Shown here: positions 1 through 5,181 of the stretch, piece by piece | How positions within the stretch are numbered: the stretch's first letter is position 1 | How the letters are laid out: each line of letters begins with the position of its first letter | Translations under genes and position numbers: made by a program | Notes under the pieces: generated by a model | What the model saw: only the letters and a program-made list of their open reading frames with translations | Databases searched by the model: none | What the model was told of the DNA's origin: nothing | Source: Aquificaceae bacterium | Lineage (GTDB): Bacteria > Aquificota > Aquificia > Aquificales > Aquificaceae | Length of the DNA stretch: 6,091 bases | Assembly (NCBI GenBank): GCA_015487835.1 | Contig: WFOY01000171.1 | Coordinates: 1-6,091, forward strand | Direction of reading: 5' to 3'

Positions 1-1
1 G

Positions 2-355
2 GACGTGAACGACTCGGAGAGGGACGCCCAGAGACTCGCAGACCTGATAGGCGGCCATAAGAAGAGGTTCAAGGTAAACCTCATACCCTACAACCCACAC
101 CCAAGTCTACCCTACGATCGGCCACCTCTCGAGAGGATCCTCAGGTTTCAGAACGTCCTTTGGGACAGAGGCATATCCACCTTCGTGAGGTTCAGCAAGG
201 GGGCGGACGTCTTCGGCGCCTGCGGGCAGCTTAGGGCGAGGAGATCTGTGGTAAGATCTGAGAACCATGAGAGGCCTCCCCAGGTGGGTAACGGAGCTTG
301 TGGTAATAGTTATAGTGGTGCTGCTGATAAGGGCCACGCTGGTTCAGGCCTTTAA
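2..355 (+). CDS. rlmN: RlmN/Cfr-family 23S rRNA (adenine-C2) methyltransferase, C-terminal fragment
   Basis: This is the C-terminal end of RlmN, a cytoplasmic radical-SAM enzyme that methylates C2 of an adenine in 23S rRNA (A2503 in E. coli) and, in some species, of tRNA. The 5' part lies outside the window; the frame is open from base 2, and the GTG at base 5 is the Val of the family motif (G)VND, not a start. Seen here: VNDS, then KVNLIPYNPHP, a P-Y-x-RP turn, the helix ERILRFQNVL, and GACGQL. The Cys of GACGQL (codon 221-223) matches the methyl-carrying catalytic Cys near the C-terminus of the family. The N-terminal domain and the CxxxCxxC iron-sulfur motif are not visible. After GACGQL the frame runs about 40 codons to a TAA at 353-355, inside lepB in another frame. 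That tail is low in hydrophobic residues and unlike family tails, so the real end may be earlier if there is a frameshift. The family call is secure; the 3' end is not. Confidence 0.9.
   Translation, partial: DVNDSERDAQRLADLIGGHKKRFKVNLIPYNPHPSLPYDRPPLERILRFQNVLWDRGISTFVRFSKGADVFGACGQLRARRSVVRSENHERPPQVGNGACGNSYSGAADKGHAGSGL
242..260 (+). repeat. short direct repeat AGATCTG (two copies, 12-base period)
   Basis: AGATCTG occurs at 242-248 and again at 254-260, just ahead of the lepB start at 267. Each copy contains the palindrome AGATCT. It lies in the questionable C-terminal tail of rlmN, where stop codons in the other two frames (TAA 252-254, TGA 259-261) also fall. It could be chance, a small duplication or a local protein-binding site. 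No function can be assigned. Confidence 0.3.
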
Positions 356-1034
356 CATACCCTCCGCCTCCATGCAGCCCACCCTTCTCATAGGGGACTT
401 CATACTGGTCAACAAGCTCGTTTACAGGGTCTCAGAACCCAGGAGGGGGGACATAGTGGTCTTCAAGTACCCTATGAACCCTTCCTTAGACTACATAAAG
501 AGGATCATAGCAGGTCCGGGTGATACGGTGGAGTTCGTAGAGTTCAGGGATGAAGGTGCAGGTATAAAGGTTTACAAGGTCCTCGTGAACGGCAGGGAGT
601 ACAGGCTTAAGTATGTGGGGTTGAGGAGTTTTGCAAACAGATTCTATTACGAGTTTGAGGAGAAGATCCCTGTGAACGGAAAGGTCCTCACCCACAGGGT
701 CTGGTTCTCAGCCTACCCCACCAAGGTGGCCGGTCTCGTCAACTACTCGGGGGCCGAATGCTTAGAGGAGAGGGAGGGCCTCTGCGTCAGGTTCGTGGTA
801 CCAGACGGTTACTACTTCGTTATGGGCGACAACAGAGACAACAGCGAGGACAGCAGGTTCTGGGGCTTCGTCCCCGAGGAGAACATACTGGGAAAGGCCT
901 TCGTGATCTACTTCTCAGGGGAGGTCCCTCCCCTAACACCTAAAGACGTGAACTTCCTTACGGGGTTCAGACAGCTCTTCCTGGCCCTGCTACACCCGAG
1001 GCCCGGGAGGATAGGCCAGTTCCTCATATATTAG
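267..1034 (+). CDS. lepB: Signal peptidase I (S26 family)
   Basis: Type I signal peptidase: an inner-membrane serine protease that removes signal peptides from exported proteins on the outer face of the membrane. Residues about 9-29 form one hydrophobic membrane segment, followed at once by the box holding the nucleophile, PSASMQPTL, with Ser35. The general base Lys78 lies in DYIKRIIAGPGD, and the conserved C-terminal box MGDNRDNSEDSRFWG spans 186-200. An insert at about 95-175 enlarges the outer beta domain, as in Gram-negative LepB; it carries Cys165 and Cys173, spaced so that they could form a disulfide. The length of 255 aa is normal for the family. The ATG at 267 is the only sensible start, because an in-frame TAA lies at 252. 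The ribosome site is weak (GAG at 260-262; GAGGAG at 238-243 is too far), so translation may depend on rlmN upstream. Its TAG overlaps the stop of the convergent gene by 4 bases. The M23 peptidase at 5159 is a plausible substrate. Confidence 0.96.
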   Translation: MRGLPRWVTELVVIVIVVLLIRATLVQAFNIPSASMQPTLLIGDFILVNKLVYRVSEPRRGDIVVFKYPMNPSLDYIKRIIAGPGDTVEFVEFRDEGAGIKVYKVLVNGREYRLKYVGLRSFANRFYYEFEEKIPVNGKVLTHRVWFSAYPTKVAGLVNYSGAECLEEREGLCVRFVVPDGYYFVMGDNRDNSEDSRFWGFVPEENILGKAFVIYFSGEVPPLTPKDVNFLTGFRQLFLALLHPRPGRIGQFLIY

Positions 1035-2698
1035 AGGGGGTTTATGAATATACCCGCCTCGTCCAGGTCCTTTAAGATCCTCACTATGGTGGAGGGCTTT
1101 ATCCCGGGGACGTATAGCAGGGAGTTAAGGAGAAGCTCCACGGCGAACCTGGGCTCTACGTAGATATCAGTAACGTTACCTCCCTCAACGGTGGCGAACC
1201 TGCCTATGTCCTCAATAAACTTGTCGGCTATGCCCTTCTCCTCCAGGTTCATTATGCGGTTCAGCGTCATGTTCATGAGGTTCAGGGCAGTTTCCATGTC
1301 CGAGACGGGGGCGAAATCGGTCCCAGCCTTCATGCCTCTCAGATTCTCTACCACCTCACCTACGTTATCGTAGGGAAGCCCGTACCTGGGGAACACCTTC
1401 CTGATCCTAAGGTCCGAGATCCTGCTGATGAGGGTTTTGAGTATATCTCCGGAGGGCATGTATATCCTGTGAAACAGCCTGACCCCCTCCATGGGGTCCG
1501 TAGGGCTCTCGCTGAAGAGGGAGCTGAGGAGATCTGAGGTGAAGAGGAACCCCGTGTCCTCTTCGTAGAGGCAGAACCCGGCGGGGTAAGGGGAGAAGTT
1601 CATAGGTATGAACCTTATCCTGTGACCTGTGGTTATGGTTACTGTGTAGGAGGGGAAGTCCTCGAAGGTCCTCACCTTACCGTATCTAAAACCTGCTTCG
1701 GATAGAAACCTCTTCACCGAGTAATCCGAGATCACCTGGAAGGTGCCCCTGTGCTGATCGCCGAGGATAAAAACGTTGTATATGGAGGAGAGATCTCCTC
1801 CAAGTATGACGACCGCGTCTATCTCGTTCAAGCTCAGAAGCACGTCCTCCACCAGGTTCCTTATGCCCGTCCACTCGTCGAGGGTGCCCACGTTTATGAG
1901 GAAGGCTGCCCTCCTGCCACCGTCCTCGTAAATCCTTAGATAGACGTTCTTTAGGATCACGGGTATGGTCGAGAACTTGGATATCCTGTAAACTCCCTCC
2001 TCCACCTCCTCCACGTGCTTGAACTCCTTGGGGAGCCTGTCCTGGGTGGGTGATGTGATCTCGACGGGTCTCGCCTTCTCTATCAAAGTTTTGAGGAAGT
2101 CCCTGGTATCCTCAAAGGTATGCTCCCAGGCAAGTTCCTCAAAATCCTTCACCTTTATGGATACGCCCTCCTCCTCCAAGAGGGTCCTGATCTCCTCAAG
2201 GTTTGCGGTGGTTCCTATAACCTTCCCCTCCCTGATCCCGATCTGGCACGAAAAGCTACCTGCTACCTCCACCAACTTGGTCTCCTTCATGTTGCTCAGC
2301 TTTATCACCGTGTTTACAAAACCCAAGGTATGGGGCTCCTCAACCGGGTCCAGCTTGTGGAGGTAGCTGAGCTTGTTTAGCAGCTCAAGGGGGTTGAAGG
2401 GTTTTCTTATGGAGTTCAGGTCTGAGAAGCCCATAGCCCTGAGCCTACTCTCCTCTTCCTCCCTCTCCACTATGAAAAAGGGTAGAGGTGACCACTCCTC
2501 CCCGCACGTGCTCAGCCAGGACTTTATGTCCGCCTGATTTATGATCACAACGTCTACGGTGGTTGATTTGATCAACTCCTTAAACATATCGTCGCTCGCA
2601 GCGATCAGTAGCTTGTGTCCTGTGACGTTGAATATGTCTCCGAGCAGGGGGAATATCTCCCTCTCCCTGTCGAGAAGGATAGCCTTCACCGCCATCAC
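1031..2698 (-). CDS. Receiver-like / PATAN-like / ODP-fold protein with degenerate active sites
   Basis: A cytoplasmic protein of about 555 aa with no signal peptide, apparently in three parts. Residues 4-115 look like a response-regulator receiver: the opening ILLDRE and the closing RKPFNPLELL (Lys99-Pro100) fit, but the phospho-acceptor position after DVVII is Asn54. Residues about 123-175 resemble the PATAN/DUF4388 domain (GFVNTVIKL, then IREGKVIGT). Residues about 225-450 resemble the oxygen-binding diiron (ODP/flavodiiron) form of the metallo-beta-lactamase fold: FLINVG, RFIPMNF-x-PYP, FLFTSDL and FHRIYMPS. The HxExDH ligand motif is absent (ILGGDLSSIYN, 298-308), the HWP His is Pro370, the last His of the S/QHG motif is Tyr439, and only Asp389 remains. 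A helical tail follows. It is likely a non-enzymatic signalling or binding protein. The start is GTG at 2698 or ATG at 2695; both suit the AAGGAG at 2704-2709 and overlap the preceding gene's TGA. The domain calls are by eye: receiver and ODP fairly sure, PATAN tentative. Confidence 0.7.
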   Translation of the reverse strand: MMAVKAILLDREREIFPLLGDIFNVTGHKLLIAASDDMFKELIKSTTVDVVIINQADIKSWLSTCGEEWSPLPFFIVEREEEESRLRAMGFSDLNSIRKPFNPLELLNKLSYLHKLDPVEEPHTLGFVNTVIKLSNMKETKLVEVAGSFSCQIGIREGKVIGTTANLEEIRTLLEEEGVSIKVKDFEELAWEHTFEDTRDFLKTLIEKARPVEITSPTQDRLPKEFKHVEEVEEGVYRISKFSTIPVILKNVYLRIYEDGGRRAAFLINVGTLDEWTGIRNLVEDVLLSLNEIDAVVILGGDLSSIYNVFILGDQHRGTFQVISDYSVKRFLSEAGFRYGKVRTFEDFPSYTVTITTGHRIRFIPMNFSPYPAGFCLYEEDTGFLFTSDLLSSLFSESPTDPMEGVRLFHRIYMPSGDILKTLISRISDLRIRKVFPRYGLPYDNVGEVVENLRGMKAGTDFAPVSDMETALNLMNMTLNRIMNLEEKGIADKFIEDIGRFATVEGGNVTDIYVEPRFAVELLLNSLLYVPGIKPSTIVRILKDLDEAGIFINPL

Positions 2699-2943
2699 TC
2701 TATCTCCTTCTTCTTCGCTGCGACCTCAAGCAGTCTTAGCTGTTCCCTGAGTATGTTGAGGGACTGGACCACCATGAAGAAGGCGTGTTCCACGTTTATC
2801 AGGGCACCCTGGAAGGAGAGGTCGTTCGTCACCAACCTCAGTTCTCTGAACCTCCTGTAGAACTCGTCCAGGTCTGTTCCGAACTCAACGATCTTAGGTA
2901 TCAGGTCCCTCTGGATCTTCAAGGCCTCCTGTTTTGTGTCCAT
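2695..2943 (-). CDS. Small helical protein of unknown function (82 aa)
   Basis: I do not recognise this protein. It is 82 residues with no signal peptide and no membrane segment. It is rich in Leu, Glu, Arg and Lys and almost free of Gly and Pro, so it should be largely alpha-helical: one helix at about 4-38 (KIQRDLIPKIVEFG, then EFYRRFREL) and a second at about 44-80 (ALINVEHAFFMVVQSLNIL, then EQLRLLEVAAKKK). The second helix has a heptad-like hydrophobic face that could pair with a partner. The ATG at 2943 lies 25 bases inside the preceding gene; GGGAG at 2955-2959 is a usable ribosome site. The gene's TGA is interlocked with the start of the receiver/ODP-like gene. Tight coupling on both sides, an intact frame and codon use like its neighbours support a real gene. 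It may be a binding partner of one of the neighbouring proteins, which is inference from position only. Confidence 0.7.
   Translation of the reverse strand: MDTKQEALKIQRDLIPKIVEFGTDLDEFYRRFRELRLVTNDLSFQGALINVEHAFFMVVQSLNILREQLRLLEVAAKKKEIE
2704..2709 (-). promoter_or_regulatory. Ribosome binding site of the receiver/ODP-like gene
   Basis: AAGGAG on the minus strand lies inside the last codons of the 82-aa gene. It sits 5 bases before the GTG at 2698 and 8 bases before the ATG at 2695. The TGA of the upstream gene is interlocked with these starts (GTGATG), which points to translational coupling by termination and reinitiation. Confidence 0.6.
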
Positions 2944-3317
2944 AACTCAACTCTCCCTATCTCCTGGCCTGTCCTCCTCGGCATAGGTGCTCTCCCAAAT
3001 AGTATAATCTCCAGCTTCCTGATATCGTCCGGGGAGAGGTGTTCCACCCTGACGACCCACTCCCCACCCCTATCGCAGGAGACCTCCACGTCCGCAGGCC
3101 CGCCTACCCTTACAAGGCCTCCCCCGTTCATAAAGCCGACAGCCAAGGACAGGGTGACGAAGTCGGGCTGGTCTATGGATATCACGGGCCTCTCTATGTC
3201 CCTGTCCGTCTGGAGGAGTAGAGATAGGGCGAGCCCGATCCTGAAGAGGTTCTCGGCGGTGAGGGGGTAAAGTCCCGGAACTCCCTTTATAGTGTTTCCC
3301 TCAAACATACTCCTCAT
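2919..3317 (-). CDS. Stand-alone phosphohexomutase domain I-like protein, catalytic Ser missing
   Basis: A soluble 132-aa protein. By eye it resembles the first domain (about 130 aa) of the alpha-D-phosphohexomutases (phosphoglucomutase, phosphomannomutase, GlmM). Residues 4-12, MFEGNTIKG, follow the family opening MFGTDGIRG; 19-32, LTAENLFRIGLALS, follows LTPELAxRIGRALG; 45-72, from VISIDQ through SLAVGFMNGGGLVRVGG, follows the strand-helix-strand of that domain; and LFG at 106-108 follows the IKLFG that ends the active-site loop. The active-site motif TASHNP, whose Ser is phosphorylated, appears as RVEHLSP, with Glu92 at the Ser position in my alignment. Domains II-IV are absent, so mutase activity is not expected. 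The chosen ATG at 3317 has AGAGGG 6 bases upstream and overlaps tlyA by 17 bases; the ATG at 3308 (MFEGN) or the TTG at 3320 are alternatives. The frame is intact and coupled at both ends, so it reads as a retained protein rather than debris. The distant similarity is moderately sure. Confidence 0.6.
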   Translation of the reverse strand: MRSMFEGNTIKGVPGLYPLTAENLFRIGLALSLLLQTDRDIERPVISIDQPDFVTLSLAVGFMNGGGLVRVGGPADVEVSCDRGGEWVVRVEHLSPDDIRKLEIILFGRAPMPRRTGQEIGRVELWTQNRRP

Positions 3318-4077
3318 CAAGAGCCCTCTCGACAGCCCTGTCAGTATCTATGTTATCACCTACCTTAGAGAGGAGTAGGAAGAACTCCTCGTTCCCCTTC
3401 GTGCCTTTTGGAAAGGCCTTTGTAATGCCGAGGACCTTAAGACCAAGGTCCTGAACGTATCGGACCACCTTGAGGAGGGCCTTCCTCCTGAGATCCCTAT
3501 CCCTGACGATACCCTTCCTCACCTCCTTGGGCGAGAGCTCGAACTGAGGCTTCACAAGGACTAGCATAAGACCCTCCTCCTTGAGGAACCTGAGGACGTT
3601 TGGGATAACCTTGGTTACGGATATGAAGGACACGTCAACGGTCACTATGTCCACCTTCTCGGGGACGTGGCCCTCGGAGAGGTCTCTTGCGTCCGTCTTC
3701 TCGAAAAGGACTACCCCGGGGTCTTTTCTTAGCTTCGGGTCCATCTGGCCCCTTCCCACGTCCACAGCGTAGACCTTCTTCGCCCCGTGCTGGAGGAGGC
3801 AGTCGGTGAACCCTCCTGTGGAGGATCCTATATCGAGGCAGACCTTCCCCTCCACGATCACGCCGAACTTCTTTAGGGCACCCTCGAGCTTGTATCCGCC
3901 CCTCGATACGTACCTGGGAGGTTCCCTCACCTCGACCCTTTCGTTCCCTTTTAGCCTGTAGCCCGGCTTGTCTACCCTCCTCCCGTCCACGTAAACTAGT
4001 CCCGCCATTATCAGGGCCTTCGCCTTCTCCCTCGAAGGTGCTAAACCCTTCTCGAAGAGGTACCTGTCTATCCTCAT
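3301..4077 (-). CDS. tlyA: TlyA-family rRNA (cytidine-2'-O)-methyltransferase
   Basis: TlyA (once called hemolysin A) uses S-adenosylmethionine to methylate the ribose 2'-OH of 23S rRNA C1920 and, in some species, also 16S rRNA C1409; which of these applies cannot be told here. The order is an S4 RNA-binding domain at about 1-60 (MRIDRYLFEKGLAPSREKAK; GLVYVDGRRVDKPGY), the linker motif SRGGYKLEGAL from 58, then a Rossmann methyltransferase of FtsJ type. The SAM-binding glycine-rich loop is DIGSSTGGFTDCLLQ (82-96), with VDVSFIS at 147-153, VKPQFE at 175-180 and KGNEEFFLLL at 227-236. K63, D148, K176 and a Glu of the last motif are candidates for the KDKE-type catalytic set. At 258 aa it is close to the usual length. 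The ATG at 4077 begins the standard MRIDRYL opening. There is no Shine-Dalgarno in front (AACAGG then ATG), and a -10-like box ends 6 bases upstream, so the mRNA may be leaderless. It is the first gene of the leftward operon. Confidence 0.96.
   Translation of the reverse strand: MRIDRYLFEKGLAPSREKAKALIMAGLVYVDGRRVDKPGYRLKGNERVEVREPPRYVSRGGYKLEGALKKFGVIVEGKVCLDIGSSTGGFTDCLLQHGAKKVYAVDVGRGQMDPKLRKDPGVVLFEKTDARDLSEGHVPEKVDIVTVDVSFISVTKVIPNVLRFLKEEGLMLVLVKPQFELSPKEVRKGIVRDRDLRRKALLKVVRYVQDLGLKVLGITKAFPKGTKGNEEFFLLLSKVGDNIDTDRAVERALDEEYV
3324..3329 (-). promoter_or_regulatory. Ribosome binding site of the phosphohexomutase-like gene
   Basis: AGAGGG on the minus strand lies within the last codons of tlyA, 6 bases before the ATG at 3317. 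It favours that ATG over the one at 3308, for which the nearest purine-rich run (GAGGAG) would be only 2 bases away. Confidence 0.5.
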
Positions 4078-4082
4078 CCTGT

Positions 4083-4089
4083 TATAATA
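4083..4089. promoter_or_regulatory. Candidate overlapping divergent -10 element for tlyA and bpsA
   Basis: The 36-bp gap between tlyA and bpsA holds GTTATAATAT (4081-4090). On the plus strand, 4083-4088 is a perfect TATAAT, which would start bpsA transcription near 4095 and give a leader of about 19 bases with its ribosome site. On the minus strand the same bases read TATTAT (4089-4084), which would start tlyA transcription near 4077, the A of its ATG. The -35 match is poor on the plus side; TTTACC (4110-4105) with a 15-base spacer is a weak candidate on the minus side. This is the only non-coding DNA in the window, so both operons would have to start here unless promoters lie in coding sequence. 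Confidence 0.5.
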
Positions 4090-4101
4090 TTCAGCCCAAG
4101 C

Positions 4102-4107
4102 GGAGGT
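4102..4107 (+). promoter_or_regulatory. Strong ribosome binding site deciding a TTG start for bpsA
   Basis: GGAGGT lies 6 bases before the TTG at 4114. No ATG or GTG is suitably placed, and the encoded protein (ELLSRIAKDVQ) begins as expected for the family, so TTG is the likely initiation codon. Confidence 0.75.
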
Positions 4108-4113
4108 AAAGGG

Positions 4114-5181
4114 TTGGAACTGTTATCGAGGATAGCCAAGGACGTTCAGAAGGAGACCAAGGTAAGGGTCCACAGGAGGAACGTGGAGAGGGTGATCTCG
4201 GCGGTCCTTACAACAGGCGACTTCTGGAGGATAGTGGACCTATCGGACATGCCTGTCCCGGCTGCTGCCGAGATCGTTAAGAGACTTGTCTCGGAGGGCA
4301 TACTCTTCATAGACGAGGAGGAGAACATACTCCTCACCCAGAAGGGCTACGACCTCGTCTCCGAACTCGGCACAGCTAAGGTGGTGGACTTCTCCTGCCA
4401 GGCCTGCGAGGGGAGAGGTTACCCCTTTTATGCGGACAAGGATCTCTACAGGACCTTCGTGGAGATAGCAAAAGAAAGACCCTCCCCCATAAGGGACTAC
4501 GACCAGGGGGCTGTGACACCTGAGACCACGATATCGAGGGTCCTCTTTCTGGATTCGAGGGGGGACTTAAGGAACAAAGAGATCATAGTGATGGGGGCGG
4601 AGGACGACCTCACTGGCCTTGCGGTAGCCTTAACGAGAAAGCCAAAGAGGGTCCTCATAATAGACATAGACGAGAGGCTGATAGAGTTCGACAACAGGGT
4701 CTTCAAGGAACTCGGTATAGAGAACGCGACGGCGATGGTCTGGGACCTCAGAAACCCCTTCCCCGAGGACATAATAGGGAAGTTCGACGTATTCGTAACC
4801 GACCCTCCAGAGACCTTCGCGGCCTTCAGGGCCTTCATAGGGAGGGGCATAGCTACCTTGAAGGAGGAGGGGTGTTCGGGATACTTCGGGCTGACTTTGA
4901 GGGACTCCTCCATATTCAGGTGGAAGGAGTTTCAGGAGACCCTCATAAACGAGTACGGCGTTGTGATAACCGATATCATCCAGGACTTCAACCACTACAT
5001 GAACTGGGAGTATCATCCAGAGACGAGGGCGGCCCAGATAGCTCCTGTGAGGAGACCGCCGAGGGATATATGGTACAGGTCCGCCTGGTACAGGATAGAG
5101 ACCCTCCCAGGCTTCAAGAGGTGGAACGATCCCATCTCGGACGAGGTCTTCTACTTAGATGAAGAAGGCTCTACTACTTAG
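4114..5181 (+). CDS. bpsA: N4-bis(aminopropyl)spermidine synthase (branched-chain polyamine synthase)
   Basis: BpsA is a cytoplasmic aminopropyltransferase that adds aminopropyl groups from decarboxylated S-adenosylmethionine to spermidine twice, giving the quaternary polyamine N4-bis(aminopropyl)spermidine. Such branched polyamines are tied to nucleic-acid stability at high temperature. Residues 1-85 form an N-terminal winged-helix-like domain (VERVISAVL; AAAEIVKRLVSEGILF; LLTQKGYDLV). A CQAC pair (Cys95, Cys98) comes before the catalytic domain. Then come DYDQGAVTPETTISRV (128-143), the acidic glycine motif MGAEDDLTGLA (160-170), where the family's catalytic Asp lies, DIDERLIEF (184-192) and the nucleobase-side TDPPET (229-234). 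FNHYMNWE at 292-299 and DIWYRSAWYRIE at 318-329 are further conserved-looking segments. At 355 aa it matches the roughly 350-aa archaeal enzyme. It starts at TTG with a strong ribosome site. Its 3' end overlaps the M23 gene by 23 bases. No spermidine synthase or SAM decarboxylase gene is in the window. Confidence 0.93.
   Translation: MELLSRIAKDVQKETKVRVHRRNVERVISAVLTTGDFWRIVDLSDMPVPAAAEIVKRLVSEGILFIDEEENILLTQKGYDLVSELGTAKVVDFSCQACEGRGYPFYADKDLYRTFVEIAKERPSPIRDYDQGAVTPETTISRVLFLDSRGDLRNKEIIVMGAEDDLTGLAVALTRKPKRVLIIDIDERLIEFDNRVFKELGIENATAMVWDLRNPFPEDIIGKFDVFVTDPPETFAAFRAFIGRGIATLKEEGCSGYFGLTLRDSSIFRWKEFQETLINEYGVVITDIIQDFNHYMNWEYHPETRAAQIAPVRRPPRDIWYRSAWYRIETLPGFKRWNDPISDEVFYLDEEGSTT

Noticed and set aside
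5..7. GTG at base 5 as the start of a small gene
   Set aside because: It is the Val codon of the RlmN VNDS motif, and the frame is already open at base 2, so the gene begins outside the window.
1020..1060. Possible terminator hairpin between lepB and the convergent gene
   Set aside because: Both genes overlap here and no GC-rich stem followed by a T run is visible on either strand; the same holds at 5670-5700.
2019..2366. Plus-strand frame of 115 codons opposite the receiver/ODP-like gene
   Set aside because: Ser-rich shadow frame without ribosome site or motif, wholly inside a longer gene with domain matches.
2785..3270. Long open frame on the plus strand (161 codons) opposite the 82-aa and phosphohexomutase-like genes
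   Set aside because: It is Ser/Pro/Leu-rich with no recognisable motif, no ribosome site, and mirrors the codon pattern of the two overlapping minus-strand genes, which have better starts, coupling and family resemblance.
4497..5016. Two long minus-strand frames (138 and 128 codons) inside bpsA
   Set aside because: They are antisense shadows of a clearly identified gene; their residue make-up (Ser/Leu/Pro-heavy or Gly/Tyr/Glu-heavy) is the usual result of reading AGG- and GAG-rich genes backwards.
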